From NCBI GenBank assembly GCA_001695595.3, contig MBPM02000117.1, positions 1 through 64,000 on the forward strand: a stretch of 64,000 bases of DNA, in the 5' to 3' direction. Source of the DNA: Plasmopara viticola. Lineage: Eukaryota; Oomycota; Peronosporomycetes; Peronosporales; Peronosporaceae. The notes under the pieces were generated by a model. The model made no database searches. It was not told the origin of the DNA and saw only the letters and a program-made list of their open reading frames with translations. Each line of letters begins with the position of its first letter. The stretch's first letter is position 1. Shown one piece after another: positions 46,810-58,664 of the stretch. A program made the position numbers and the translations under genes.

Positions 46810-49800
46810 TTCGTGCCAATAATAAGCGAGCGACTAGCCAAAATATTTAATTAAGCTTGATGTGTTACTTGACAACTGGGCAGGGCATACGTTAACTAAC
46901 TTGATTAATTGCTACTCGCAAATTCGAATGACAATGTCAAACATACTTCTTACGGCTGCAAGTCCGCCTAAAGACACAGCATATGACGTTATAACGGCTT
47001 ATAAACTTCACGAAGATGCCTAAATATCGGGTTACACAATCGCTTCGACCATAAAGCGCTTTACTCTGCTCAATCGGACAATTTATAAGACCATAGCCGC
47101 TTCGACATTTCTGGAAGACCACTAAGGCCCCCTGAGACACGTTAGAGGTGATGAGGAGCATCAGAGTAATTCCAATATCGACTGGTGTGTTTCTCTAGCA
47201 GAAAAGTTTAAACGTTTTGGAAATGTCTTGGGAGTAATGAGCCCAAGCGCGTAAAGTGTTCGTGGTTTGGCCTATGCTCTGCTCACTAAAAAGCTCAAAG
47301 AAGGGGTCAGGCCTTGCTAGGAAGCTTTAAAAGTACAAAGCTAGATACGCGGGTCACCAAACGTCTTCATCCAACCCATTAGTTTGATATTGTTGGGACA
47401 GTCAGCAATTGTATACTTTCATTAGCATCAGAAAAGATTCCAAATTGACTTTTGTCTCGAAAGTCATCGAACGTGACGAAGCCATCGAGAGGCAACTGCG
47501 AAGCTGCCAAAAAGGACGGTCATGAGATAGTCATCTCACTCTAAAACATGCCGCAGAAAATTACAGAATGGAGCTATCTTGCTCATGACAATGAGTTCTT
47601 GTCATGAGAAAACAGTGGTAAGATTCAGAGTGCATTTACGAGGTTGAGAATGATCTAGACCATGAATGGGGCGGATGATCTTCTCCGTTCTGAAGAGATC
47701 CAAGATGACTGGCTTTATCGAGAGATGTAGCGTTAGATCCGGATCCAAATCTACTGAGCACAATTGTTTGCCGACACACCATGTGCTCGCCAGGCTGTGA
47801 GTTGGTTCGAACTAACAAGCCTACATTGTGTATATAAATATGGTCGCTCAAGAGAAATTCATAAAAAGCTCTGTTGACGAACGGACCGACAGGCATCCAA
47901 AAAAGATTCAAATCTAGATCCCTCAATGTGTTATTTCAAGTGGATATAATAGTAAGCATCTGACAGCGACCGCAATTGCATCGCTTTACGTGAGCAAGAG
48001 GACAAGGAAGGATCTGGTAGATCTAGTCCGCGTCATTATAACGACGTAGACCTAAAACGCCACATACTTTTGTGGAGCAACGAGTGCCTTGTTGATCCAA
48101 TTAATGCTCGTATAGATGGGGAAACATTGTTTTGTCTCGACAGCACATTGGCTGCTTTCCAGGTACATGCAGGTGGATACATATGGCTCACACATCGATT
48201 TTATACAAACCTTACTGACTCCTGTAGAGTTTAGAAGTCCATAAATCTCGACTATGTGTTTGATCTGTCGGAGGTAGATGAAAACATATTTGTTATGGTA
48301 TTTGTGTGCCACCTGAGCAAAATGGTATTTTAAATGTATGTTCCAAATAGTGCACGCAAACAATACGGCTACTATAAATAGAGTACTCCTAAAGTATTAT
48401 TGGATGGAAGCCCGCGATTTCTAAACCGCTGTCTAAAGATTATCTACCGATGTCAGCAGCAGATCACCCATACACACTTCGTCAGACAGGGATGGTCAAT
48501 CATTTGTTCAAAAACTATGCTGTGCGCTGAGACATCACATTCGTGGGACAGTAAGCTATAAATGATTGAGTTTACGCCGAATATTGTAGCTTAAGCATCG
48601 GTGGCCTTACATTCTTCTATGTAGATAACAAAGACATTATCAACCTTTACCTGGCGCTTTACATTTGATTACTCCTGTAATAAGCTTATAAAGGTTCCCG
48701 GATCTTTGATCTGAAACCAGATTCCTGACGAAGTTAATTGGCTGACTTAAGGCTTATAAGTATGCGATAAATGGCGAAGCAAGGCAAGGGACTGCATCCG
48801 CCCATTGTTATTAATAGCAGTTCGTGGATAAGCATAAAAGAGTGCATGCAAAGTATTTTGCTAAAAGCAGTAAAGCTCGTTCGTGCCTTAAGTTCTTATT
48901 CTAGAAAGAGTAAATCATTCTTTATGAACAAAATAAAGCAATTTGACGTTAGGCTACTAGGGCTTTTAAAGCGATGCAAACCATTAATACCTCGAGATGA
49001 TGCCGATTCGTCCAATCTAGAAAAATTGGTTATAAAGATTCCAAGTCTTGAATTTTTTCACAAAGCTGTACTTGCGCTCAACCATGATAGCATAACGAGC
49101 ATTGGTGGCCATACAGCGGCTGATAGACGGCTGTATCAGCGATAAGACTTGAATCCTAAAAATCATACCCCGAGTAGCCGGTCGATCCTGGAGCTACATA
49201 TAGAGGCACGCGAGTCTCAGACGCAGTTCAGTGAGCTTAAGCAGAAGCGTAGACTTATAGATCACAAGAGTGAATGTGTGAATCTCTTTTGCAAGAGAAC
49301 AAGAGATCAAGGTCACTCGAAGGAGCTGCAGCGTGATTATAAGGGACAATTCTAAAGCAATCGCAATTGCTGCATTTGATCGTACTCGAGCTACTGCGGT
49401 GCAAGGCCGAGGTGGAAGCCCCCTGCTTCAATAACTTTTCAATGACAAAAGCAGCGGGAATCCCATTTAAGGAGCGATGTGAAGCAGATGCAATTTCACG
49501 GGCGCCATGACTTTCTTGTGAATTGGCAGAGTTTTCCATTTTCCCAGATTTATTGGGGCGGCTCCGGCAAGACTATCCGAGTCTTTTGAAAGTAAAAGCA
49601 AATGATAAGTTGGAAACCATAAATTAATTCTGACCGCATATTTTATAACCTTATCCAACGCTGGATATACCCGCTGACAGTGTCTGGCATGGCATTATGC
49701 CAAAGACAGTGTAAGTTGTCTCGGACGATTGAGGTCATCGAAATGCACCGAAAAATCGCGAATGTAACAAACTTTGTCCAAGGTTTTCGGATTTCGAGTA

Positions 49801-52800
49801 AAAGTACTCTTGAGGTTTACCCAGTCTCAAAACACAATTTTCAATTTAGTCCGGTGGTGATAGCGCTGAGAATTTCCAAGGGTATTACCGTAACGCGTGC
49901 AGGCAACACTTGTTTCCAGGCCTCCTTCAACGCCTAATCAAACCTTTGAGCGGCATATGATGCCTTGCTGAAAACACGCGGACAACCGCCGTATAATTGC
50001 GCCTAAACAATGGCCCCTATTGAGTAAACCTCGGTAAAAATGTGCGACGCGAGAAGTGAGCTTTCGTGGCGAGCGAAATAATAAGTTTACTGCTCGACGC
50101 TAAGGCTTGCATGAGCCATGTAGTACAAATTTTTAACGTTTTACCGTTTTTCGTAGAGCCAGAGTGTGTCAATTTCTGGCGGGATGGCAACTTGCGTCCA
50201 AACCCGTTGGCGAGCGACCACGTAATTATGTTGGTCACAGCGTTAGTAAGTTCTATCATTTGCCCGCAAACGAATGTACCAAGAGCTGTAGTCGTTGACA
50301 TTTACCCTCTTCTATCTCGCCCCAACATCAGTCACATAGTCGATGAAGCATTCCACGTCGACTCTTTGCCTATTTCTGGATTTTTTGAATCGAGGCTACT
50401 TGCATGGCTGGTAAGTCTGACGTCAACCCCATCGTCCACTTCTCCCTGCTTGGAATGTTCGACACTGTTGTCATTAGCTTGTGGTCACGGCGTAGCCCCA
50501 GCTAGGATAACAACAACAATCCCCGTCTTACATATGGTGCGGGGCGGAGAAATGTGCGAGGCAACATATTAAATAGAGGAACAGACGTGCATCATCTTGG
50601 TGAGATTAGAGGTTTCTCTGGAACAAGGCGACGCTCTCGGGGATCAGCCTTTTATGGCCCGCCGACCATGATACTGGCTCATTGTTATATTCACAGCGTT
50701 ATAATCGGATGCTATTTTGGTGGAGATGTATATCTGACGGTCAAACCATAGTTGGATTCGGCATCAAATTTTAAATTGTATCGAAAGAAATTTTAAAAGA
50801 ATGGCGGCTTCTGGTGCCCAGCAAGCACCCTATCGGTATTCATGCGTAAAGAGATACCAAAAAGGTTGTAGTTTCTGTCTAAACCCATCTCTTATTTCTT
50901 GCAGATATGAAAAACTTGAGATAGTATTTGCACAGAATTATCACAACTCGTTCTATCCGAATTGCTTACACGCAACTAACGTTGTTTTGTAATCAAAGCA
51001 ATGATGTTTTTTTTAGTACCTTCAGAGATGCTTCAGCATGCAAAGCGGAATAATAAAGGTGCCTGTATCAAAAAGGACCTCGCTTTGGGGCCTAACGCAG
51101 CGCATATTATAGAGTACTCTCCTGCGCTAATGAAAAAAGCCAAAAGTGATTTGCTCTTCAAAGCCCTGCTTTGGCTGGTAAGGCTGTAAAAGTACCTTTT
51201 TATATCACGGCAGAAAGCACCCGCCTCTCTCTCTCCCGGTTGTCCGCAGAAACCTCCACCCTCCGGTAGAAATAAAATGAGTGACGGACAAGACGCTTCG
51301 GGCGTTTGCCTGTATCTTTACCCTGCTAAGGCTGCGAATTAGTTTAAGGCTAATGTCAATTATCTAATCCCAGGAGGTACACCAAAGAAGTGTCATATAG
51401 TCACTGGAGCCCTACTATACACACACCACCAAAGTTTCGGGAATTGATCCAACATAGGGTGCTTTTAATGATAGCGTCAACAGCGCTGGATATGGGAAGT
51501 CAAAAATGGCAATTTCACAAAACGTTCCACATATTTTGTCTAATGACGGAAAATTATAACGCGTGAGCAATGCACTTTGTGTCTCGCTCACCAATCAGTG
51601 CAAATGTAAGCCACCGGTCCAGTGATCATCTGGAAAATGATCTTGACAAGTAAGAGGGAAATCTTTCGGACCAAATCTAATCGCTTTAAGTATCTGTCAC
51701 GAACATTTTTGGCGATAAGAACGCAGCTTAATTGCGCCAACTCCGCTCTCTTGTGCCTATTAAATAAAAAACACATTTTTGGCAACATGACCCATGATTT
51801 TACAATCAGACTGCCTGCCACGTGTCTCAACGCAAGTTTTCTAAATTGCACGAAGAAGTCGGTTACATTCGTGTTCAGTTCCAAGCTGGACCGGTCACTT
51901 TCAGCGCAGGCTTTATTTTACTTTTTACATCAAGACTTAATTCTAATGAAATGGTACATATACGCGCTATCTGCTGCCTCATGGCCACCATTCTCGCTAT
52001 ACCAGCCTGTCGAGCGCGGTGCGTATCGACATCATCCCGAATAAAGTCAAGGTGTACAACGAACCGCGTTTTAAGGGCCGTAAACGATTCGACGAGATGG
52101 TGCATTTTACTGCTCGTAACAAAAAAGATCTTTAGATACTAGGCTTTAAGTCTCTTGCAAACCATATTCCAGTATCATAGAAATCTGAAGCTTCTCTTCC
52201 AGGTTTATCCGATATCTGTTTTTACTCATTATGAGCAGATGCAATCGAGTTCCTTACATATCAAGCCGTTTTCTTGCTTAATCAGATAATTGTTTACGTA
52301 AGAAATCGGGTTCAAAATTAGTTTTTTTGAGTGGCGTACCTTAAAGAATTTTGTGCTTTCAAGGTCTAGTGGGACTCAAAGTGTCTCAAATATTGACAAG
52401 AGATGATGTGAAGCCATAGATGCTTCAACCTTAATGCAATGTTGAGCGCAAAAAGCATGAGTAGCCTATCGGCCTGCAAATATGCATCCAACCGGACTAT
52501 GTTTCCAAGCAGACACTTGCCCTCCCTTCTCTGGCCTTGCGTGCATGGATGATTTGTTGCTAATTTTGATTATTTCTCTTTCAATAGTTACGCACGGTTT
52601 GCAAAAATGCAGTAACGTATCTATCCGAAAATTTCGTGCTCAAAAAGCCATCGTATTTCATTCTGTCTACACAAACATCTCCACTACTTGTTCGTAAGGT
52701 ACACTAGCCAGAAAAGTACTGAATATGCCGTTTGTTTAGGCGGCAAACTATGACCATTTTGTCCATCTCAGTAGTAACCTCCGGAAAGTCAAACACTAAA

Positions 52801-53189
52801 TTTAAGCTTATGAGCTTTTCACAGATCTCTGTTGTAGCAGGCTCAGTAAAAGAACCACTGTGTAAGCCGCAGGATTGCCCCTCTAGTAGAATTCCTTAGT
52901 CCTCATATACTTGACCTTTTACTTGACATGTGGAGACACCAAAATATATTGGAGACGAAGTAAACGCTTCTCTTGATTCAGAGGACCGCAAGTAGTACCA
53001 TCAATTTCCTTTACAAGTATGTAGTACTTCAGGTATCTTTCGCTCGGAACCTTGATTCGGGCTGGATCTGCCAGATCCACTGCAGACCGTCTGTCCCCTT
53101 ATGACGATGCAGTGAGGCTTTTACCTCCATCTTTATTTGCAATGAATATTCGCAGTAAGATCTCCAAGTTGGTACAAATCGTATACATG
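46810..53189. other. Gene desert, part 3, with faint retroelement traces
   Basis: No intact gene. At 48523-48560 the plus strand reads ALRHHIRGTVSYK, like the L-x-YL-GT block at the end of Ty1/copia reverse transcriptase, and at about 48620 YVDNKDIINL recalls copia RNase H. Both are too short to call firmly. A 124-codon frame at 48771-49145 (basic, with IKQFDVRLLGLLKR) has no recognisable family. Confidence 0.3.
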
Positions 53190-53370
53190 ACAACTCCGTT
53201 GGACAAATAAGCTTTTAATCTTGCCAATCTTGGCTAATACATCTTTCTGCCTCCGCGAAAGCATGTTGGCAAGTACTTGAACCTTGCCAAGCTTATATTA
53301 ACGCAAAAGTTATACTTCGCGCAGAAAGATCGCCATTTTGCTATTCTTAGGGACAAGTGAGGCATATTTA
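53190..53370 (-). mobile_element. Ty3/gypsy RNase H relic
   Basis: The minus strand reads KYASLVPKNSKMAIFLREV followed, after two stops, by GKVQVLANMLSRRQKD. This parallels the gypsy RNase H end (RQARW--FL, then PGK-NVVADALSRR). It is a short, stop-ridden fragment. Confidence 0.5.
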
Positions 53371-56300
53371 TCAATATTTTCTATGTTTTATGTTCTAAAT
53401 AGTCCGTAAAAAGCAGAAATCTCACAAAGACAAACTCTAGAGTTGGAAGTACGTTCTCTGGGCACGTCTTCGGTGAAATAGTTCGCTTTAGTAGCACAAA
53501 CTAGAATCAGATGACCCGAGCATGGCCGACCGCCTCCATTTAGAACGTTAAAAGCGCCAATGAATGGCTTTGTCTCGTTTGTTAAGGTCCTGAGCAAAAC
53601 CCTAATATAGGCATTTCTTGATGTTATTCAAAACGTTTACTAGTTCGCTCTCCCAGAACACTTTTTAACAAATTCGACAAGTGTTTGTCGCGACCCTCAT
53701 ATCCGGCACTGTTCTTGTGCAAATAGTAAGCTTGGTCTCAGCACCTCCTCATGACGTTTCAAAACTTGGCTCAGACCGAGTCGAGACGGCTTAACGCTCT
53801 CGAGGTCAGCTAAAACTTCTGGTTGTATATAAAGCGGCTGACGCCTCTGCCCTATCAAAACACTATGTCGATATTGGCATGAAAACATCTTCTGTAGTAA
53901 AAGATCAGCTGTAAGTGTTTCTTTGCATAAATAAGACAGCGAAAAGTGGCCTCACACAAAGAAATCGTCAACATTTGTCCTTGTCACGACCTGTCCTTGG
54001 ACAATATAATATCTACGTATCTCTTGTGGTACTATCAGAACATGTCGTTTGACTTACAAGATGCAATGTGTTATAAATCAGACCCTCTTATATGAAGTTG
54101 GCAGGAGTGACCCACCTAATGTATAATGTACACCCGATCGAGTTGATATGCAACACACTTTTCCTTGGAATACGTGTTGGTGTGCTGCATTGTTAATTAC
54201 ATCAAGGATGACGAATCGCCACCTTCATTCGAGTTTTATACATGAGAAGTCAAAAATGGGTGCCGTAACAAGCCATATTTGGACTTTTCAACCACGAAGA
54301 CAGTATTGAGATGGCTCAGATCTTGTAAATATATTAAATTGGTACTTCGTCTACGGGATAAGATCAACTTGATCTATCTGGTAAAAGTTTTGATGACTGG
54401 TCTTGAGGCACCAAATTGAACTTTTCTTTACAAAAAAGTTTCCGGAGCTTAAGACATCTTTTTTTCGATCTCTAAGCCAAGGCGCAACGCACGCTGCTTC
54501 TGAGGCTGGTGTAAGAGGTTCGTCAATATAAAGAATGTGTGTGTACAGCTTTACCCTTCAAGAGCACCACCACTAAGACAATGCCAGCTTAATTCTAGCC
54601 TAGTGTTTAGTAGCTTTGCGCTCTTCAGTTTACTGCCTTTGATACTTGTGCCTATAATTGAGGATTGCTAGTCGTAAGATAAGTACTTTTCGCACTGCCT
54701 AATTCCTGTGGATAAAGACGTTTCACTAACCACAAGGTCTTCCATAACATCCAGGAATCAACTTTTTTTGCAGCTTGCTTCCGCTCTCTTGGACCCACCT
54801 ATGGGCCTATGCTACAAATTCTGTGTTGAGAATCTACTTTTCCCGCTGCATTACCTACATAATAGCGCCATCTTAAGCGTCTTCTGCAGATGGGACTTGT
54901 ATTAATGCTTGGTCACCCTCAAAGAGGTGCAAAATGTATCGTCAAGTCTGTCTGTATGAGAACTATCATGGCTCCCACATATATCTTGACCGTATACGTC
55001 CCCAGGCATCCTTGCAAAAGCGCCGTACGCACTACAGGGCACGCACATAGTCTTGTTGCGCTGGAATAGGTGGCCATTGTAAAGGTTATCCGATTCACGG
55101 CTCGTGCTTTTCTAAAAATTGCATCCCCAGACGTTAGTCTTGCTTGTTCATGTCAAGGACGAGAAAGGGCTATTTGCTGCCAAATTTCTCAAATTGCACA
55201 CCAAAACCTATTGGACAGGCCAAACAAAAAACTTCTTTTCATTGATCTCTCTAATAATATCGGTCAGCCAGATTTTGCTGACCACAAAAGTTCGCGCGCC
55301 AGCAAAATTTTGTGAAAGACCAGAATGTACTCAGGCTAATATGTGAGTTTACACCCTCTTATTACTACGTGTACAAGCTCTGCTGGCTCCACCTTTGATC
55401 GCTATAAACATCTAAGGAGCTGAAACCGCATGGTGCATTAAATTATGCACCCTCAGTTCTCTAATAGGGCGCTCCACCCCTGCTGTGGACATCTTTTATC
55501 AGTCTTAGAGGGCGGCTACTGTCAGTGACCCAACTTTGCCCTCGAGCGAGGTAAAAATTCACTCTGAAATCTGAGCTCTCCATTACCTCAGCCAAAGCAG
55601 CGGGTGTTGGTATGCTCGACAGAGCTTAAGTATTTTTGGACTCGGTAGGTTTAGCGACTACACGAGCACACGACCCGCGACGAGAAATTGCCTACCCACG
55701 GCATTTGAAGAAGCGAGTCAGTTAGTGGCTCACCTGCTCTTGAGAAGCGAATTGACTCGCTAATTTAAATGTTGCGGCTTGCAATCTAAAGATTTGAGAG
55801 GTATGTAGGCCTACCTGTGAATTTGCCTTATTCGTGGAGGAATGGAGGCTGTTATTCCAATGAAGGTAAACCCCACTCACTTACTCACTTACCTGTTGCA
55901 ATGCGTGAGATCTTGTTAAGATCTTAGCTCTCCGAAAGAAGCAATGGTCTCAACTGCTATTAACGTGCTCTCAACTGAAAGATAGTTCACAACTGTTAGG
56001 CCGACCTTCCAGATAAGGGACTAGGCATGTCACGCGCACCACACCATCCAGACAAATAATCACCATGATAACCATCTCTACCCTCATTATCCATAAAGTA
56101 AGGTTTTGAGGTCTCTTTCTTTACGCGGATGAAGTCTTATGCACAACTGACACTAATATCACTACCTACCTCGACAAGTGCTGGCTAGCAAGCCCTTAAA
56201 ATAGGACGAGTCCGACGACTCTAATTCTATCCAACCCGGAACCCTCGCGAGTTTTCAGGAAGTCAATCTTCCCGCGCAGGCTTAGAATTGACACCGTCTT

Positions 56301-56959
56301 AAGGTCAAACAGCCACTACCCAGATGAAAGATGACAATCTATCGTCGAATGACCGCCCACTATTTCGGTCTCAAGGGAATTAATTTGTGCAACATATTGC
56401 ACATTATTTTGATTCTGCATGTGCATCATATTTAGTCTACAAATGGCGCATCCTTTAGCTTACAAAGCGCAGGTAAGATGACCGTTCTTCCAAGGCAAAG
56501 CCACTTTATACTACGAAAGCCAGAGGAAAGTTAATTCAACGTTGACGATGAGCTAAATAATGGTGAAATACTTTCCACGATGGCGTACTTGCTACAATTT
56601 TTTTGCCAGCGAGCACGGTACTTTTTTGCCTAATCACGGAAACGCTACCAATTGGATCATTTACCGAACCGGCAACGCAATAATTAACTTTGCAAATTTA
56701 GATTTTGCGTTGACGGTGAAGCTTAGCTGTAAAGGACACTGCATACAGGTTTCACGCTGGTGAACTTAGAGAAAGTTTTGCTACAACCGTGTATGCTGTG
56801 GCAGGAAGCATACGCACGATCAAAAGAGTAATGTCACGAAATTTTAACATGATGCTGCTCACTCATCCCACTTGCACAAAAAAATACAAGCGCGACTGCG
56901 AGGCAGGTGCTATATCTATCTATTCGAGCTCAAAGGCATCATTGAGCAATCTCAGGTCG
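53371..56959. other. Gene desert, part 4
   Basis: No gene is recognised. A small inverted repeat near 55713-55761 (AGCGAGTCA versus TGACTCGCT) is noted but not interpreted. Confidence 0.4.
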
Positions 56960-58585
56960 CTAGTACAAATAAGGCTGTAACTTTTCGATTCGGATCTCGT
57001 CTTGGCAAAGGCTTTCTTCCAGTGCGGCCATTGCGTTTAAAAAATACGCGCGATCCTCTAAGAACTTAGCCCGTGAACGCCGACCCATTCGTTGACGCTC
57101 CTCTATAGAAAGAAGCAGTATTTGTTCGATGCCCCGTTCAATGTCGGCTACGTCCACCTGCGCCAGTGGCATAAATAAGTCTCCCTTTGTCTGCCACCAC
57201 CATGGGTGCGGCTCTCCTACCAGCACGCCGCTCTCCTCGTCCACAAGCTCGTTCATTGGAGGTACATTCGAGGTCAAAATTAGTGCGCCGACACTTCGAG
57301 CCTCATTAATGTAGTGGCCAAACCCTTCTGTTTCGCTTGGACACAAATGAAGACCAATTTGGTTCTGCAATCGGTCCTTCTCTGCAGCTGGTACCGACCC
57401 ACAAGCGTAGTCAACATTTTGAAGCCGCCACGAGTCTTTGTCACCAAATTGTTCTTCAATCCACTCGCACAAGCTCGCTTTAATCACTCGTATAATCAAT
57501 TGTGGCCACTCTGGATGCAGCGCCCAAGTTTGTAGGATTACTCGCGTGTTTTTAAATTGACTCCAACCCGCCAGATGTAAAAAGGAGGTCCAATCCCGCT
57601 GTACTACAGGCTGGTACAAGTCGCGACTTGTGTGTTTTGTGTAAAAAACGGAATACGAAAGTTGATGTCGATGTCTGTATTCGAGCACTTTTTTCAATCC
57701 GATACGATTTTTCACCATCATAACGCCAACTGCAGGATTGTCCAGCTCGTGTCGGTCAAAGAATTCCACGTTTTGCATCATCCAAATAGTCTTTTCCTTT
57801 GGTGCATGAAAATCAGGATAATACTTCTTGTCTACAGGATGTCGCTCCAAATAAATGTCAATAACGGACGGAGGCATATCCAGGCGATTAGACTGGATGC
57901 CTTCGTCGGCATAGCTATTGCTCTCCTGTTCACCATTGCCTCTGTACGAGTAGACAGGGCGTGCCGACGGTAATGCATTGAGATACAATTCAAAGTCCAG
58001 CAATACACCGGGCGAGTCACTAGGCGTCACAACGTTGATGCAGTACGCGGCCTTAGAATTTATAGCTTCATGACCTTGACCTCTTGTCTGCAAAAAAAAA
58101 CCAGCGGGTGGATTCATCTGACGCTGGCGTTCCATCTCTTCATCTAGAGCAGCCAATTGCTGCAGCCGAAACGGTGAATTTTCAGTCCATGCGTCGGCTT
58201 GAAATGTCTTCCCGTAGCCCCACAGAGGATTCCGAAAGCCCTCCAGCTGAGCGTCTGGACCGGTTTGTTGCTTGCCACGAATCGTTTGCTTCGAGTCTTG
58301 AGAAATGTCATTGCGTCTTCGCTCCTCCTCTTTTTGTTGCCGTGCCAATTCGCGCGGAGATACGTAAAGCGACTGAAATAGCAACTTCATTGGAGGCATC
58401 AATTTTGCACTCGTTGGTCTAGGTGCCAGTAGCGATCGGGAGGCCAATGTAGCGTTGCAGAACTCTGCATGAAGCTCAATTTGCGGCAATAGAAAAAAGA
58501 AGACCAACTGCAGTAGACTGCTTATCAAGACGAGTAGAAACACGCAGGCGCGCAGCAGAAAGCGCGGCCCCGACGACTCGCCCAT
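56960..58585 (-). CDS. GT4-like retaining glycosyltransferase, type II membrane protein
   Basis: The 541-residue product from ATG 58585 starts with a short Arg-containing cytosolic tail and a signal anchor (LLRACVFLLVLISSLLQLVF, about 10-34). This predicts Golgi type II topology with a lumenal catalytic domain. The C-terminal half carries the group 1/GT4 signature: LHLCPSETEGFGHYINEARS (EX7E motif at Glu420-Glu428), then NVPPMNELVDEESGVLV, the usual nucleotide-sugar binding region. The middle contains a charged Gln/Arg/Lys-rich stalk (about 80-110). An upstream non-ATG extension was rejected because the signal anchor begins right after ATG 58585. The donor sugar cannot be read from sequence. 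It is divergent from the apyrase-like gene with 79 bp between starts. Confidence 0.8.
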   Translation of the reverse strand: MGESSGPRFLLRACVFLLVLISSLLQLVFFFLLPQIELHAEFCNATLASRSLLAPRPTSAKLMPPMKLLFQSLYVSPRELARQQKEEERRRNDISQDSKQTIRGKQQTGPDAQLEGFRNPLWGYGKTFQADAWTENSPFRLQQLAALDEEMERQRQMNPPAGFFLQTRGQGHEAINSKAAYCINVVTPSDSPGVLLDFELYLNALPSARPVYSYRGNGEQESNSYADEGIQSNRLDMPPSVIDIYLERHPVDKKYYPDFHAPKEKTIWMMQNVEFFDRHELDNPAVGVMMVKNRIGLKKVLEYRHRHQLSYSVFYTKHTSRDLYQPVVQRDWTSFLHLAGWSQFKNTRVILQTWALHPEWPQLIIRVIKASLCEWIEEQFGDKDSWRLQNVDYACGSVPAAEKDRLQNQIGLHLCPSETEGFGHYINEARSVGALILTSNVPPMNELVDEESGVLVGEPHPWWWQTKGDLFMPLAQVDVADIERGIEQILLLSIEERQRMGRRSRAKFLEDRAYFLNAMAALEESLCQDEIRIEKLQPYLY

Positions 58586-58664
58586 GCTCTTTGAAGCCGA
58601 TATTCTCAGTGGGAAGGTTCGTGTGCGCCACGTCAAGTTGACATTCACTACAAGTCAAGGCTCT
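58586..58664. promoter_or_regulatory. 79-bp divergent promoter between glycosyltransferase and apyrase-like genes
   Basis: The two predicted start codons are 79 bp apart, so the core promoters probably overlap or lie within each other's coding region. A plus-strand in-frame ATG at 58584 would even overlap the other gene's start codon by two bases. No core element is called. Confidence 0.5.

Noticed and set aside
48052..48363. Minus-strand frame with YLRQIKHIVEIYGLLNSTG, faintly like the copia gag UBN2 region
   Set aside because: Too short and no adjoining element parts in the same orientation.
50017..50572. 168-codon plus-strand frame and an opposing minus-strand frame starting MSTTTALG, vaguely like a Ty1/copia gag
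   Set aside because: Similarity is limited to composition and a few residues; no zinc knuckle, protease or integrase follows.
55713..55761. Inverted repeat AGCGAGTCA-TT / AA-TGACTCGCT
   Set aside because: Arms of only about 11-12 bp with no supporting context.
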